Of a DNA stretch of 64,000 nt, positions 38,968-48,447 are shown piece by piece. The stretch is from positions 124,001-188,000 of the forward strand of contig NZ_JAOTID010000003.1 of assembly GCF_026163695.1 (NCBI RefSeq), given 5' to 3'. Under the pieces are notes generated by a model. The model was not told the origin of the DNA, did not search any database, and worked only from the letters and a program-made list of their open reading frames with translations. This DNA is from Shumkonia mesophila. Its GTDB lineage: Bacteria > Pseudomonadota > Alphaproteobacteria > Rhodospirillales > Shumkoniaceae. Both the position numbers and the translations under genes were made by a program. The number at the start of each line of letters is the position of its first letter. Position 1 is the first letter of the stretch.

Positions 38968-40601
38968 GATGCGTCGTCGGTGGTTGACGATTGGTCTCCG
39001 GGATACAGCATCGCCGTATCGAACTCGGCGATCCGCAACGGCTGGTCGGTAGGCGGTGCGATCAGGTCGCCACCGACATAGTCGATACCGCTCACAACCG
39101 TTGCCGTCGTGAGGCTCAGGCTGGGAATGCCGTAAGCATAGGTATGCAGTTTGGCGCCTTCCGCGGCTTCTGCGAACTGCTCAAGACCCTGCATGATGTC
39201 CGCTTCCGGGCCCAGGTATTGGCTCATGTCGATGCCCACGGCATGGACGCCGAGGTTGCGCCACCGTCGGAACCGTTGATCGACCAAGCTCGCGCGCAGA
39301 AGGATGGCACGCGAGAAGGGGCGAAGCTGATTGATCCGTTCCTCGAGCCGGAAGGTGACGAGGTCCGGAGGAATCCCGATGATTTCGGGGACCAGAAACT
39401 TTCGCGCGCCTTCCGGCAGTTGCGAACAGATATGCAGATAAAGCGTCCGCAAGTTGGTCCGGTCGAGCGTGGCGAAGCGGACCGGCACGATCACGATGGC
39501 TTGGCCGCCGCCGTTCATTGCGCGGTGGATGTCGCGCACCGCGATGTCCATCAGCGGCAGGTCCGCCAGTCCAGGTTGGTCGGTCCGGATCAACACCTCC
39601 CTCAAAGGAGAATCGTTGGTCAACGTGCGGGATGCGTCGGTGACGGGCGAAAAACCGCGCAGGACATAAGCGGTAAGCAATCGATTGCGGATGCGCCAGA
39701 GCGGTTGGTAGGACCATGACCATCCGGCGGGCATTGCCCTCGCCTCATCGGGATCGAACTGTCCCCGTTTGCTGGCCGCCTCCGCCACCGCCTGGTTCCA
39801 TGTATTGACGAGTCCCGCCGACGGCTTCGTCCGGAAGGACAGGTTCCGGCCGGCCTCGCTCGGACCGGGTGCCGTCGCCGCAGGGCCTTTCCGGGAACTC
39901 CCGGTTTTTGCGTCTGCCGGCTTGAGGCGCCGGGCGATCTCGTTGGCGATGGCATCGCGCTTCAATTGGGCGAGCGAGCGGTCCAATTCCGGAAAAATGA
40001 GCAGGATCTTCGCGTTCGACAGCCGGGTAAAGAACCCGTTGATGGCCAGGAAATCCTCCAGAACGTCTCTGACCGTCTGGTCGATGCGCTTTGACAGCGT
40101 CTTCTCGTCGCCCGGGGCGCCGAACAGGATCTCGGGGATGTCGAGATTCACCACCACCGTCGGCCGGGGGCCGTTGTGCATGGTCTCGAAATCCTGCCGG
40201 CTGATCTCGTGCGACAGGCGCCTGCCAGCTTTTGAAGGGATTCGGCTGATCCGGTCCTGAATCTGCCGTTCGATGTCCTTAAGGATGGCCGCATGCTTGA
40301 GGTCGGCGAAAGAATTCGGAAGATTGAGGTAGGCCACGTCGTAGACGCCATCCGCGATGGTGACGTACCAACCGCCCGACGCCAGGTATTCTTCAAGGAC
40401 GGCGACCGCTATCTTGTGGAGTTGGCCCGGCACACGCTTGCGGATCAGGCGAAGATTCGGGAACAGGTCCGGCAGGGAAATGCGCCGGAAGGACTGCGCG
40501 ACCCCGGGACCGTATTGTTCGATGAGGCTCTGCTGGGAGCGTTCGCGTCCGGTCGCATTCGGCGTCGCTGTCGGGGGTGTCTTTCTCATCGTTCCGCGCA
40601 T
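38952..40601 (-). CDS. protein with duplicated N-terminal module and degenerate EAL domain
   Basis: A 549-residue protein I do not recognise as a named family. Residues about 62-115 and 171-226 are two copies of one module (pattern I..V...LE[DE][FY]LA..G, later LK..AI...I.R). Residues about 296-530 follow EAL topology: 'YQPLWRIRNRLLTAYVLR' for the opening strand, 'FLVPEIIGIPPDL', 'HTYAYGIPS' where AEGVE would be, and 'SGIDYVGGDLIAPP' where 'GxDxxQGxxxxxP' would be. The EALLR glutamate, the AEGVE glutamate and the QG pair are all replaced, so catalysis is unlikely. It may sense c-di-GMP or scaffold the overlapping HD-GYP protein. An alternative start is at 40589. Confidence 0.8.
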   Translation of the reverse strand: MRGTMRKTPPTATPNATGRERSQQSLIEQYGPGVAQSFRRISLPDLFPNLRLIRKRVPGQLHKIAVAVLEEYLASGGWYVTIADGVYDVAYLNLPNSFADLKHAAILKDIERQIQDRISRIPSKAGRRLSHEISRQDFETMHNGPRPTVVVNLDIPEILFGAPGDEKTLSKRIDQTVRDVLEDFLAINGFFTRLSNAKILLIFPELDRSLAQLKRDAIANEIARRLKPADAKTGSSRKGPAATAPGPSEAGRNLSFRTKPSAGLVNTWNQAVAEAASKRGQFDPDEARAMPAGWSWSYQPLWRIRNRLLTAYVLRGFSPVTDASRTLTNDSPLREVLIRTDQPGLADLPLMDIAVRDIHRAMNGGGQAIVIVPVRFATLDRTNLRTLYLHICSQLPEGARKFLVPEIIGIPPDLVTFRLEERINQLRPFSRAILLRASLVDQRFRRWRNLGVHAVGIDMSQYLGPEADIMQGLEQFAEAAEGAKLHTYAYGIPSLSLTTATVVSGIDYVGGDLIAPPTDQPLRIAEFDTAMLYPGDQSSTTDDASCRTP

Positions 40602-40819
40602 CGAAAGACGGTCATCACCACATCGCCTCTGCCGTACAAATCGACGTCATCCGTAAACTAGAGTACACTCGGATCGAGCATTTTGTAAAACGCCGAGCCC
40701 GGCTGTTTTCACTTGGCTCTTGCGGCCGGGAAATTCCATCTCAGCTTTGGGCGGAGCCGGCGCAAACGCCATGGAGATGGGCGGCGGCTGGCGACTGCCG
40801 ATTGAGGACGAAAAGATCC
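40602..40819. promoter_or_regulatory. divergent intergenic region, receiver genes / degenerate-EAL gene
   Basis: A 218-base gap between divergent signalling genes, presumably with promoters for both. The only symmetry I see is GAGTACACTC (arms GAGT/ACTC). No gene is visible. Confidence 0.35.
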
Positions 40820-41179
40820 ATGGCCCGCATCTTGATCGTTGACGATGACGATCTCGCCCGTTTCACCCTGCGCGAGATCCTTGAGAGCGTGGGCCACGAA
40901 GTGTCCGAGGCCGCAACCGGCGATGCCTGTTTGGAAATGCAGGAAGCCACGCCCTTCGACGTCGTCGTTACGGACATCATCATGCCAGGCAAGGGGGGAA
41001 TCGAGACAGTGATGGAACTGAAACGGACCTATCCGGAGCTCCGCGTAATCGCGATATCCGGGGGCGGACGAACCCACAACATGTCCTATCTGGATTTCGC
41101 CAGCCGGTTCGGCGCGGATGCCACCCTCTCCAAGCCCTTTACCAGCGACGAACTGCTCGCCGTGGTCAGTGGCACGTAG
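40820..41179 (+). CDS. single-domain response regulator (CheY-like), copy B
   Basis: A 119-residue receiver: acidic pocket at 8-10, phospho-acceptor Asp52 (VTDIIMP), switch Ser80 in AISGGGRTHN, and Lys105 (LSKPF). The ATG at 40820 is preceded by GAGGACG. No output domain is present. It aligns without gaps to copies A and C over the whole domain, including the glycine-rich 'SGGGRT.N' loop after beta-4, which is longer than in most receivers. It is transcribed away from the degenerate-EAL gene and ends 70 bases before copy C. Confidence 0.9.
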   Translation: MARILIVDDDDLARFTLREILESVGHEVSEAATGDACLEMQEATPFDVVVTDIIMPGKGGIETVMELKRTYPELRVIAISGGGRTHNMSYLDFASRFGADATLSKPFTSDELLAVVSGT

Positions 41180-41249
41180 ATCTGTTGTTCATGGTCGACA
41201 TCGTGTCCACGGCACGGAAGACGGCGCAACCCGGCAGCAAGGGGGCAAC

Positions 41250-41621
41250 ATGGCACGCGTTCTGGTGATCGACGACGAAGAATTGGCCCGCTTCACGATG
41301 AGGGAGATCCTCGAGGCAGCGGGCCATGCGGTAGAGGAGGCCAAGAACGGAGCCCAAGGGATTTCGCTTCAACGATCCCAACAGTTCGATATTGTCATCA
41401 CCGATATCATCATGCCGGAAAAAGAGGGTGTGCAGACCATCATCGAACTGCAGCGCGATTTTCCGACGCTGCCGATCGTTGCGATTTCTGGGGGCGGGCG
41501 TACGCGCAATCTCGATTTCCTCAAACTCGCGCAACAGTATGGCGCCAGGAAGATCCTGCCCAAGCCCTTCTCCGAGGAAGACCTGCTGAACGCCGTCGAA
41601 GACTGCCTCACGTCGGCCTGA
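41250..41621 (+). CDS. single-domain response regulator (CheY-like), copy C
   Basis: A 123-residue receiver with Asp52 (ITDIIMP), Ser80 in AISGGGRTRN and Lys105 (LPKPFSEEDLL). The ATG at 41250 follows AAGGGGG. It resembles copy A in its N- and C-terminal helices (FTMREILE.AGH; KPFSEEDLL) more than it resembles copy B, so it arose by duplication of an A-like ancestor. It probably accepts phosphate from one or both kinases of this island. It ends 4 bases from the convergent LacI-type gene. Confidence 0.9.
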   Translation: MARVLVIDDEELARFTMREILEAAGHAVEEAKNGAQGISLQRSQQFDIVITDIIMPEKEGVQTIIELQRDFPTLPIVAISGGGRTRNLDFLKLAQQYGARKILPKPFSEEDLLNAVEDCLTSA

Positions 41622-41625
41622 ACGG

Positions 41626-42681
41626 CTACTGGCGGTGTGGGGGGGCTGTCGTTCCCCGGACGATGAGACTCGCTTCCAGTTCCGTGGCATTCGGCGGTTT
41701 CTCCCCGGCCAAGCGAGCCAGCAGATATTCGGCGGCACCCTTTCCCATGCGCACTGACGGCACGTGCATGGTGGTCAACGGCGGGTCCACCTGGCTGGCC
41801 AAATCCAGGTCGTCGAAGCCGACGATCGATAGATCGAGGGGGACCTTCACGCCCAGGGTCCGAGCCTCGAAAAGGGCGCCGAAGGCGATGACGTCATTGC
41901 CGCAGATCACCGCAGTCGGTGGTGTCGGCCGATCGAACAACTGACGCAGGGCCTGCCTTCCCTCGCCGACGTCATAGTGCCGCTCGACGAGCAGGGCGTC
42001 CGGAAACTGCAGGCCCCGCTCGGTCATGGCCTGACGAACCCCGACGATGCGGTCCGCGGCGCGGTCGTTGTGCCGACTGACGCCGGCGATCATGGCGATG
42101 TCGCGGTGCCCGATATCGATCAGGTATGAAGCGATTCGGTGGGCAGCTTCCTTGTTCTTAAAACCGATGCAAGGATGGGGGCTGGCCTCGCGGAAGACCC
42201 AGGAGTTGACGTAGGGAAGCCCCTTGGCGTCGAGCATTGCGTAAAGCCTCGGATCGTGGGCCTCGCCGATCAGCATGAGGCCGTCGATCCCGCGCTCGAT
42301 CAGTTTCCCGACCTGGGATACCTCGCGGGCCAGATCGTATTCGGACATGGCCAGCAGGAGGGTGTAGCCGTCCTCGCTGAGGCGCTGCTGCAGGGCTTCG
42401 ATCCCCCGGGCAAAAATGGCGTTATCGAGCGTTGGGACAACGGCCCCTACGGTTTGCGAGCGTTGGCTGGCCAGGGCGCGCGCCGCACCATGGGGCACGT
42501 AGCCCAATCGGCGGATGGCCGCATGAACGCGTTCGGCCAGATCCGGACGAACCTTGGCCGGATCGTTGAGCGCCCGCGAAACGGTCGCCGTCGAAACCTC
42601 CGCTTCCTGGGCGACATCCAGCAGACGGACCGAGTGCCCCGCCCCATTCTGCAAGCGCTTTCTCTGACGCTTCGCTCCCAT
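41626..42681 (-). CDS. LacI-family transcriptional regulator
   Basis: A repressor of about 351 residues. The N-terminal HTH is 'VRLLDVAQEAEVSTATVSRA' with hinge 'HGAARALASQRSQTVGAVVP'. The effector domain has 'VICGNDVIAFGALFEARTLG' and 'IVGFDDLDLASQVDPPLTT'. ATGs at 42681, 42687 and 42705 are possible; the first is chosen because it leaves the palindrome at 42690-42701 free as an operator. It is divergent from the TRAP/dehydrogenase operon and very probably represses it until the substrate or an intermediate appears. Confidence 0.9.
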   Translation of the reverse strand: MGAKRQRKRLQNGAGHSVRLLDVAQEAEVSTATVSRALNDPAKVRPDLAERVHAAIRRLGYVPHGAARALASQRSQTVGAVVPTLDNAIFARGIEALQQRLSEDGYTLLLAMSEYDLAREVSQVGKLIERGIDGLMLIGEAHDPRLYAMLDAKGLPYVNSWVFREASPHPCIGFKNKEAAHRIASYLIDIGHRDIAMIAGVSRHNDRAADRIVGVRQAMTERGLQFPDALLVERHYDVGEGRQALRQLFDRPTPPTAVICGNDVIAFGALFEARTLGVKVPLDLSIVGFDDLDLASQVDPPLTTMHVPSVRMGKGAAEYLLARLAGEKPPNATELEASLIVRGTTAPPHRQ

Positions 42682-42689
42682 GAACATAG

Positions 42690-42701
42690 TTTGGCGCCAA
42701 A
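42690..42701. promoter_or_regulatory. palindrome at the LacI gene start, candidate autoregulatory operator
   Basis: TTTGGCGCCAAA is a perfect 12-bp palindrome lying just upstream of the chosen start codon of the divergent LacI-family gene. It could mediate autoregulation. It differs in sequence from the second palindrome at 42834. Confidence 0.4.
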
Positions 42702-42792
42702 TCAAAATCGGTGCAACTGTAAAAATGTTTTATAATCAAGTTGATAGAAGGGCAATTCTCAGGCTCGCCGGCAGAGATGCCTAAGATTCATG

Positions 42793-42845
42793 TTGACAAT
42801 CCCGCCCACCCTCCCCCTAGAATGACGGAAAATGTAAGCGCTTAC
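42793..42845 (+). promoter_or_regulatory. promoter with LacI-type operator for the TRAP operon
   Basis: -35 TTGACA (42793-42798) and -10 TAGAAT (42818-42823) with a 19-base spacer are followed by the perfect 12-bp palindrome GTAAGCGCTTAC (42834-42845). The palindrome has the central CpG-containing core typical of LacI-family operators. It lies around the expected transcription start, 53 bases before the first gene. Confidence 0.7.
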
Positions 42846-42898
42846 TTAAAATGGACGGCGCCATAAAGCGGTTGAAGAAACCGGAAATGGGGAGAGTG

Positions 42899-43177
42899 AT
42901 GGCTGCGAGACAGCCGCGAACCACCGTCAAAGGGTTGGGCAATCTCTGCCTCGCCGCCTTCTGCGGCACGTTTGCCCTGTTCGCGGCCAACGTGCTGATC
43001 GGTCGCGGGCGTGCGGCCTTCGGCTGGGACATCCCGGTTCCGCTCGACGATATCGGCGAGTATCTGGCCCTCCTCCTTTCGGCATTTTTCTTCACCGTCG
43101 GCACCCTGATCCGTGAATACGTCGATGAAAACGCGGCCGGCGACGACCGGCCCGGCGAAACAATCAATCCACGGTAA
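42899..43177 (+). CDS. small two-helix membrane protein in TRAP operon
   Basis: A 92-residue protein I cannot assign to a named family. The ATG at 42899 has GGGGAGAG just upstream; an earlier ATG at 42851 lies directly behind the operator and is less likely. It has two hydrophobic segments ('LCLAAFCGTFALFAANVLIG' and 'YLALLLSAFFFTVGTLI') and a charged C-terminal tail. It is the first gene of the TRAP operon, 19 bases before the binding-protein gene, so it probably works with the transporter, for example as an accessory membrane subunit. It is distinct from the DctQ subunit encoded downstream. Confidence 0.7.
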   Translation: MAARQPRTTVKGLGNLCLAAFCGTFALFAANVLIGRGRAAFGWDIPVPLDDIGEYLALLLSAFFFTVGTLIREYVDENAAGDDRPGETINPR

Positions 43178-43196
43178 ACAGAGAGGAGTCCCGGTC

Positions 43197-44357
43197 ATGG
43201 TCATGAAGAGACACGAGGAAGACAGCCTACGTTCGGAGGAGCGACGCAATTTTCTTGAGCTTGCAGGCAAGTTCGGCCTCACCACGGCAATCGTCGCCGG
43301 TGCGGCGGGCACCCTGTGGAGCCGTGAGGCCGCCGCCCAGTCGGCGCAGGAGGAGAAGGAACGCGAGGCGACAGCGAAACATGTCATGACCGTCGCCGCC
43401 GCCTATCGCATTGAAATGCAGCGGGCCTACCCCTTCATGCTTCTCGACACCAAAGAGAACATCCAGAACGCCACCGCCGGAAAGGTCTACGTCAAAATTT
43501 CGCCGGCCGGACAGCTCGGGGCGGGGACCCAACTCGTCGAAAAAGTGCAGTCGGGCACCATCCAGGCGGCCCAGCATTCCATTTCCAATTTTTCAGCCTT
43601 TGCCCCGGCCGTCGACCTGATCAACATCCCCTACTGGGTCGGCAAAAACCAAGAGTTCGTCAACCTGGTGACGTCCAAGACTTGGAAGGACGATGTGGAC
43701 GCCAAGGTGCTGGAGAAGGGCTTCAAGCCCTTGTTCTATTTCTGCATCGATCCCCGCACGCTCGCCATCCGCAAGGGCCTGCGCAACGGGCCGGTCCGGA
43801 CGCCCGAGGATCTCAAGGGCGTCAAGTTCCGCATCCCCGCGTCCAACATCCTCAAGGAGTTCTACCGCCTGTGCGGCGCCAATCCGACACCGGTGGCATG
43901 GGGCGAGACCGCCTCGGCGATCAAGCAGGGAGTCGCCGACGCCCTCGACCCCTCGGCCGGCGCCCTTTACGTCTTCGGCTTCAAGGACATTCTGTCCTAC
44001 ATCACCTTCAACCAGGCAGTGCCGGATAGCCAAGTCTACTCCTGCAATCTGCAATGGTTTAAGAGCCTGCCCAAGGACGTGCAGGAAGGCATCGAGAACG
44101 CCAGCGAGATCACCTTTGGTCAAAATCTTGCCCAGGTTCCCGCGTCGCGGGCCCACGCCATGGCCGAACTGACCAAGGCGGGCGTGAAGTTCCATACGCC
44201 AACGCCGGAAGAGCTCGCGAAATGGCAAGCCGCCTGCGGCTACCAGCGTCCCGAATGGGAGCCCACGAAGAAGGAGCTCGCCGGGTCGCTCGCGGCCTTC
44301 GATCGCCTGCTCGAAGCCGCCAAGACGCCAAGCAAGTTCTACGTCCACGACGTCTGA
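43197..44357 (+). CDS. TRAP transporter substrate-binding protein (DctP type)
   Basis: A 386-residue periplasmic binding protein. The start at 43197 follows GAGAGGAG. The N-terminus has a twin-arginine signal (ERRNFLELAG at residues 15-24, then a hydrophobic stretch, cleavage near AAAQ), so it is probably exported folded by Tat. DctP features include 'GAGTQLVEKVQSGTIQAAQH', 'DLKGVKFRIPASNILKEFYR' and 'PTPVAWGETASAIKQGVADA', where the Arg of 'FRIP' normally binds the ligand carboxylate or sulfonate. Given the downstream dehydrogenases, an organosulfonate such as dihydroxypropanesulfonate is a reasonable guess. Confidence 0.92.
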   Translation: MVMKRHEEDSLRSEERRNFLELAGKFGLTTAIVAGAAGTLWSREAAAQSAQEEKEREATAKHVMTVAAAYRIEMQRAYPFMLLDTKENIQNATAGKVYVKISPAGQLGAGTQLVEKVQSGTIQAAQHSISNFSAFAPAVDLINIPYWVGKNQEFVNLVTSKTWKDDVDAKVLEKGFKPLFYFCIDPRTLAIRKGLRNGPVRTPEDLKGVKFRIPASNILKEFYRLCGANPTPVAWGETASAIKQGVADALDPSAGALYVFGFKDILSYITFNQAVPDSQVYSCNLQWFKSLPKDVQEGIENASEITFGQNLAQVPASRAHAMAELTKAGVKFHTPTPEELAKWQAACGYQRPEWEPTKKELAGSLAAFDRLLEAAKTPSKFYVHDV

Positions 44358-44375
44358 CACATCCCTGAGACCCAA

Positions 44376-44401
44376 GCCGGGGCGGGTCCGCCCGCTCCGG
44401 C
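44376..44401 (+). terminator. intercistronic GC hairpin after the TRAP binding-protein gene
   Basis: GCCGGGGCGGG (44376-44386) pairs with CCCGCTCCGGC (44391-44401) over 11 bp with one G-U and a 4-base loop, in the 62-base gap between the binding-protein and small-permease genes. Confidence 0.6.
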
Positions 44402-44419
44402 ACACATGCCGGTGAATCC

Positions 44420-44935
44420 ATGAGGACTCTGCTGAGACGGATCGACCAGGACGGCGAGCGATGGCTGCTGCTGTGGCTCTATGGCTACATCGTCATGGTC
44501 ATCTTCATGGAAGTGATCCGCCGATTCGTCCTTTCCTATTCGTCGGTCTGGGGCGAGGAAACCGCCCGCTACGCCTTCGTCTACCTGGTCTGGATCGGCG
44601 CCGCGGCAGCCGTGCGCGAGCGGGCCCACATCCGGATCGACGTGATCACCCACCTGGTCGGCCAACGCGGGACCGCCATCCTTTACATCGCCTCCGACGT
44701 GCTGACCGGCGTTCTCGCGCTCTTCGCCCTCTATTGGTCGATGGACCCCGTGTTGACCTCGCTCAAATTTCATTCGGTCACCGATGGACTCCGGGTGCTG
44801 CGGGTATGGTTCCTGTTCGCCGTTCCTTTCGGTTTCTCGATCATGTTGCTGCGCGTCTTCCAATCGCTCGTGCGCGACGTGGGCAACTTCAGGGCCGGGC
44901 GTCCGACGTTCACCGGCGCCCGCCTGTTCGAATAG
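44420..44935 (+). CDS. TRAP transporter small permease (DctQ type)
   Basis: A 171-residue protein with four predicted membrane helices. It has 'VIFMEVIRRFVLSYSSVWGE' followed by 'ETARYAFVYLVWIGAAAAVR', the classical DctQ signature in which E-E-x-A-R-Y is followed by a hydrophobic helix and a conserved 'R...H...D'. It forms the small integral membrane subunit with the DctM protein that follows 7 bases later. Confidence 0.92.
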   Translation: MRTLLRRIDQDGERWLLLWLYGYIVMVIFMEVIRRFVLSYSSVWGEETARYAFVYLVWIGAAAAVRERAHIRIDVITHLVGQRGTAILYIASDVLTGVLALFALYWSMDPVLTSLKFHSVTDGLRVLRVWFLFAVPFGFSIMLLRVFQSLVRDVGNFRAGRPTFTGARLFE

Positions 44936-44942
44936 GGTCGTG

Positions 44943-46253
44943 ATGTATCAACTCTATCAAGCGCCCGGCGTTTCGCTGGAACTCGGCTGGGATATCATTC
45001 TCCCAATTCTTGGGATGGTGGTCCTTCTGGGTTTCGCGGTGCCCGTCTGGGTGACCCTCGGTTTCGGGGCCATCGGCCTGCTCGTTTTCACCGACGTGCT
45101 GCCTCTTTCGCTGTTCGGCGAGTCCCTGTTCCAGGGAATCGACTCCTTCGCGCTCATCGCCATCCCCCTCTACATCCTGACCGGCGACGTACTGGTGCGT
45201 ACCGGCCTTTCCAACAAGCTGCTCGACGTCGCCGAGGCCACCATGGGGAACCTGCGCTCGGGAATCGGCACCTCGACCGTGCTCGGCTGCGGCTTCTTCG
45301 CCTGCATATCGGGATCGGATGCGGCGGGAGCGGCGGCGGTCGGACGCATCACGCATGCCCGCCTGGTCGATCGGGGCTATCCCCGCGCCTACGCGTGCGC
45401 GCTGGTCGCCGCGGGGTCCTGCACCGGCATCCTCATCCCCCCCTCCATCGCCTACATCATTATCGGCCTGGTTCTTGGAATTTCGGCGTCGACCCTGTTT
45501 CTGGCGGCCTTCGTGCCGGGCGTGATGATCATGGCCTCCATCATGATCACCAACATCACGCTCAACCGCATCCACGGCTACGAGAATTCGCGCGCGCCAT
45601 TCCATTTCCGCCACTGGCTGCGTACGGTTTGGGACGCCCGCTTTGCCCTGATGGTGCCGTTCATCATCCTTGGCGGTATTTACTCCGGTGTCTTCACGCC
45701 GACCGAGGCCGCCGCCGCCGCCGTCGTCATCACCATCGCCATCGGCCTTTTCCAGGGCACGCTTAAGATCGGCGACTTTCCGAGGATGCTGGCGGCATCC
45801 GCCAAGGTGAACGGGGTGATCGTCCCGATCATCGCCTTCTCGCTGCCCCTGGCCCAGGCGCTGGCCGTCCTCAACGTCCCCGAGGCGTTCGTTTTTGCCG
45901 TTACCTCGGTCACCGAGAACCCGGCCCTCATCATTCTCCTGATGATCGTCATCTTCATTCTCGCCGGCTGCGTGATGGAGACGACCCCCAACATCGTCAT
46001 CCTGTCGCCGATCATGCTGCCGCTCGCCCAGCAGATCGGCATGAACGACATCCACTTCTGCATCTTCATGGTCACGTCCCTCGGCATCGGTTTCATCACG
46101 CCGCCGTTGGGGCTCAACCTGTTTGTCCTGTCGGGACTGACGGGCGAATCCGTTCTCAACATCGCGGGCCGCGCAATTCCCTATGTGCTGACCATGCTAG
46201 GCGTTGTGCTGATGCTCGCCTTCATTCCCGCATTGTCCCTGTGGGCCCTGTGA
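44943..46253 (+). CDS. TRAP transporter large permease (DctM type)
   Basis: A 436-residue, roughly twelve-helix sodium-coupled transporter subunit. Motifs: 'GIDSFALIAIPLYILTGDVL', 'FFACISGSDAAGAAAVGRIT', 'TGILIPPSIAYIIIGLVLGI', 'FTPTEAAAAAVVITIAIGLF' and 'ITPPLGLNLFVLSGLTGES', all standard for DctM. The ATG at 44943 is preceded by an in-frame GTG at 44940. It transports the ligand delivered by the DctP-type protein. No ATPase is needed. Confidence 0.94.
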   Translation: MYQLYQAPGVSLELGWDIILPILGMVVLLGFAVPVWVTLGFGAIGLLVFTDVLPLSLFGESLFQGIDSFALIAIPLYILTGDVLVRTGLSNKLLDVAEATMGNLRSGIGTSTVLGCGFFACISGSDAAGAAAVGRITHARLVDRGYPRAYACALVAAGSCTGILIPPSIAYIIIGLVLGISASTLFLAAFVPGVMIMASIMITNITLNRIHGYENSRAPFHFRHWLRTVWDARFALMVPFIILGGIYSGVFTPTEAAAAAVVITIAIGLFQGTLKIGDFPRMLAASAKVNGVIVPIIAFSLPLAQALAVLNVPEAFVFAVTSVTENPALIILLMIVIFILAGCVMETTPNIVILSPIMLPLAQQIGMNDIHFCIFMVTSLGIGFITPPLGLNLFVLSGLTGESVLNIAGRAIPYVLTMLGVVLMLAFIPALSLWAL

Positions 46254-46294
46254 TTCCCCGCGTCGAGCGGCGGCACCGGGCCTCGCTCCTGTAA

Positions 46295-47617
<1,323 letters not shown>

Positions 47618-47661
47618 GCGGCCTTTTGTCGGCGCCAGGCCGCTTTTTAGATAAGGAGACA

Positions 47662-48438
47662 ATGGTGAGCGACGTGATCCACGACCTTTTCGATCTTACG
47701 GGTCGGGCGGCCCTGTGTACGGGAGCCGCCTCCGGAATCGGCCGGCGTATGGCCTGGGCCCTCAGTCAGGCTGGGGCCGACGTGTTTCTGGCTGACCGTG
47801 ACGCAGTAGGCTTGGCCGAGGCCGAGGTCGAGATCCGCGAAACGGGGAGGCGGGCCGCCTTCATGGCCGTCGACCTGACCGACCGGAGCCGTCTCAAGGA
47901 ACTGGTCAAGGCGGCGACGGCGGCATTCGGTCCGCCGCGCATCCTCACCAATGCGGCCGGCGTCAATCTGCGCCAGTCCATCGACCAGGTTACCGACGAG
48001 TCCTGGGACTTGACGCTGGAAATCAACCTGACCGCTCCGTTTTTCCTGTCGCGCAGCTGCGTGCCTGGCATGAAGGCGGCGGGTGGAGGCCACATCATCA
48101 ACGTGGCGTCGCTGCAAAGCTTCCGGGCCTTTGCCAACAGCGCCCCCTACGGGGCGTCGAAGGGAGGTATCGCCCAGCTGACACGGGCGATGGCCGAGGC
48201 GTGGTCGGCCGACGGCGTCATCGTCAACGCCATCGCCCCCGGGTTCTTCCCGACCAAGCTGACGCAGCCCGTTTATGGCAATCCCGAGATCCTGGCCCAT
48301 AACGCGCGCATGACCGCCATCGGGCGCAACGGCGAGCTGGAGGACCTGGACGGCATCACGGTGTTCCTGGCCGGACCCGGCTCGGACTACATCACCGGCC
48401 AGGTGATCCCGGTCGACGGCGGCTTTTCGGCGAAGTAG
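47662..48438 (+). CDS. SDR-family oxidoreductase (HpsO/HpsP-like role)
   Basis: A 258-residue classical short-chain dehydrogenase: cofactor motif TGAASGIG (20-27), NAAG (97-100), and catalytic Ser150, Tyr163 and Lys167 (YGASK). The start at 47662 follows AAGGAGAC. In the dihydroxypropanesulfonate pathway, two extra dehydrogenases interconvert the enantiomers through the 2-keto form; this enzyme and the next gene could play those parts. The SDR assignment is firm and the role is inferred from neighbours. Confidence 0.88.
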   Translation: MVSDVIHDLFDLTGRAALCTGAASGIGRRMAWALSQAGADVFLADRDAVGLAEAEVEIRETGRRAAFMAVDLTDRSRLKELVKAATAAFGPPRILTNAAGVNLRQSIDQVTDESWDLTLEINLTAPFFLSRSCVPGMKAAGGGHIINVASLQSFRAFANSAPYGASKGGIAQLTRAMAEAWSADGVIVNAIAPGFFPTKLTQPVYGNPEILAHNARMTAIGRNGELEDLDGITVFLAGPGSDYITGQVIPVDGGFSAK

Positions 48439-48447
48439 GGGCATCTC

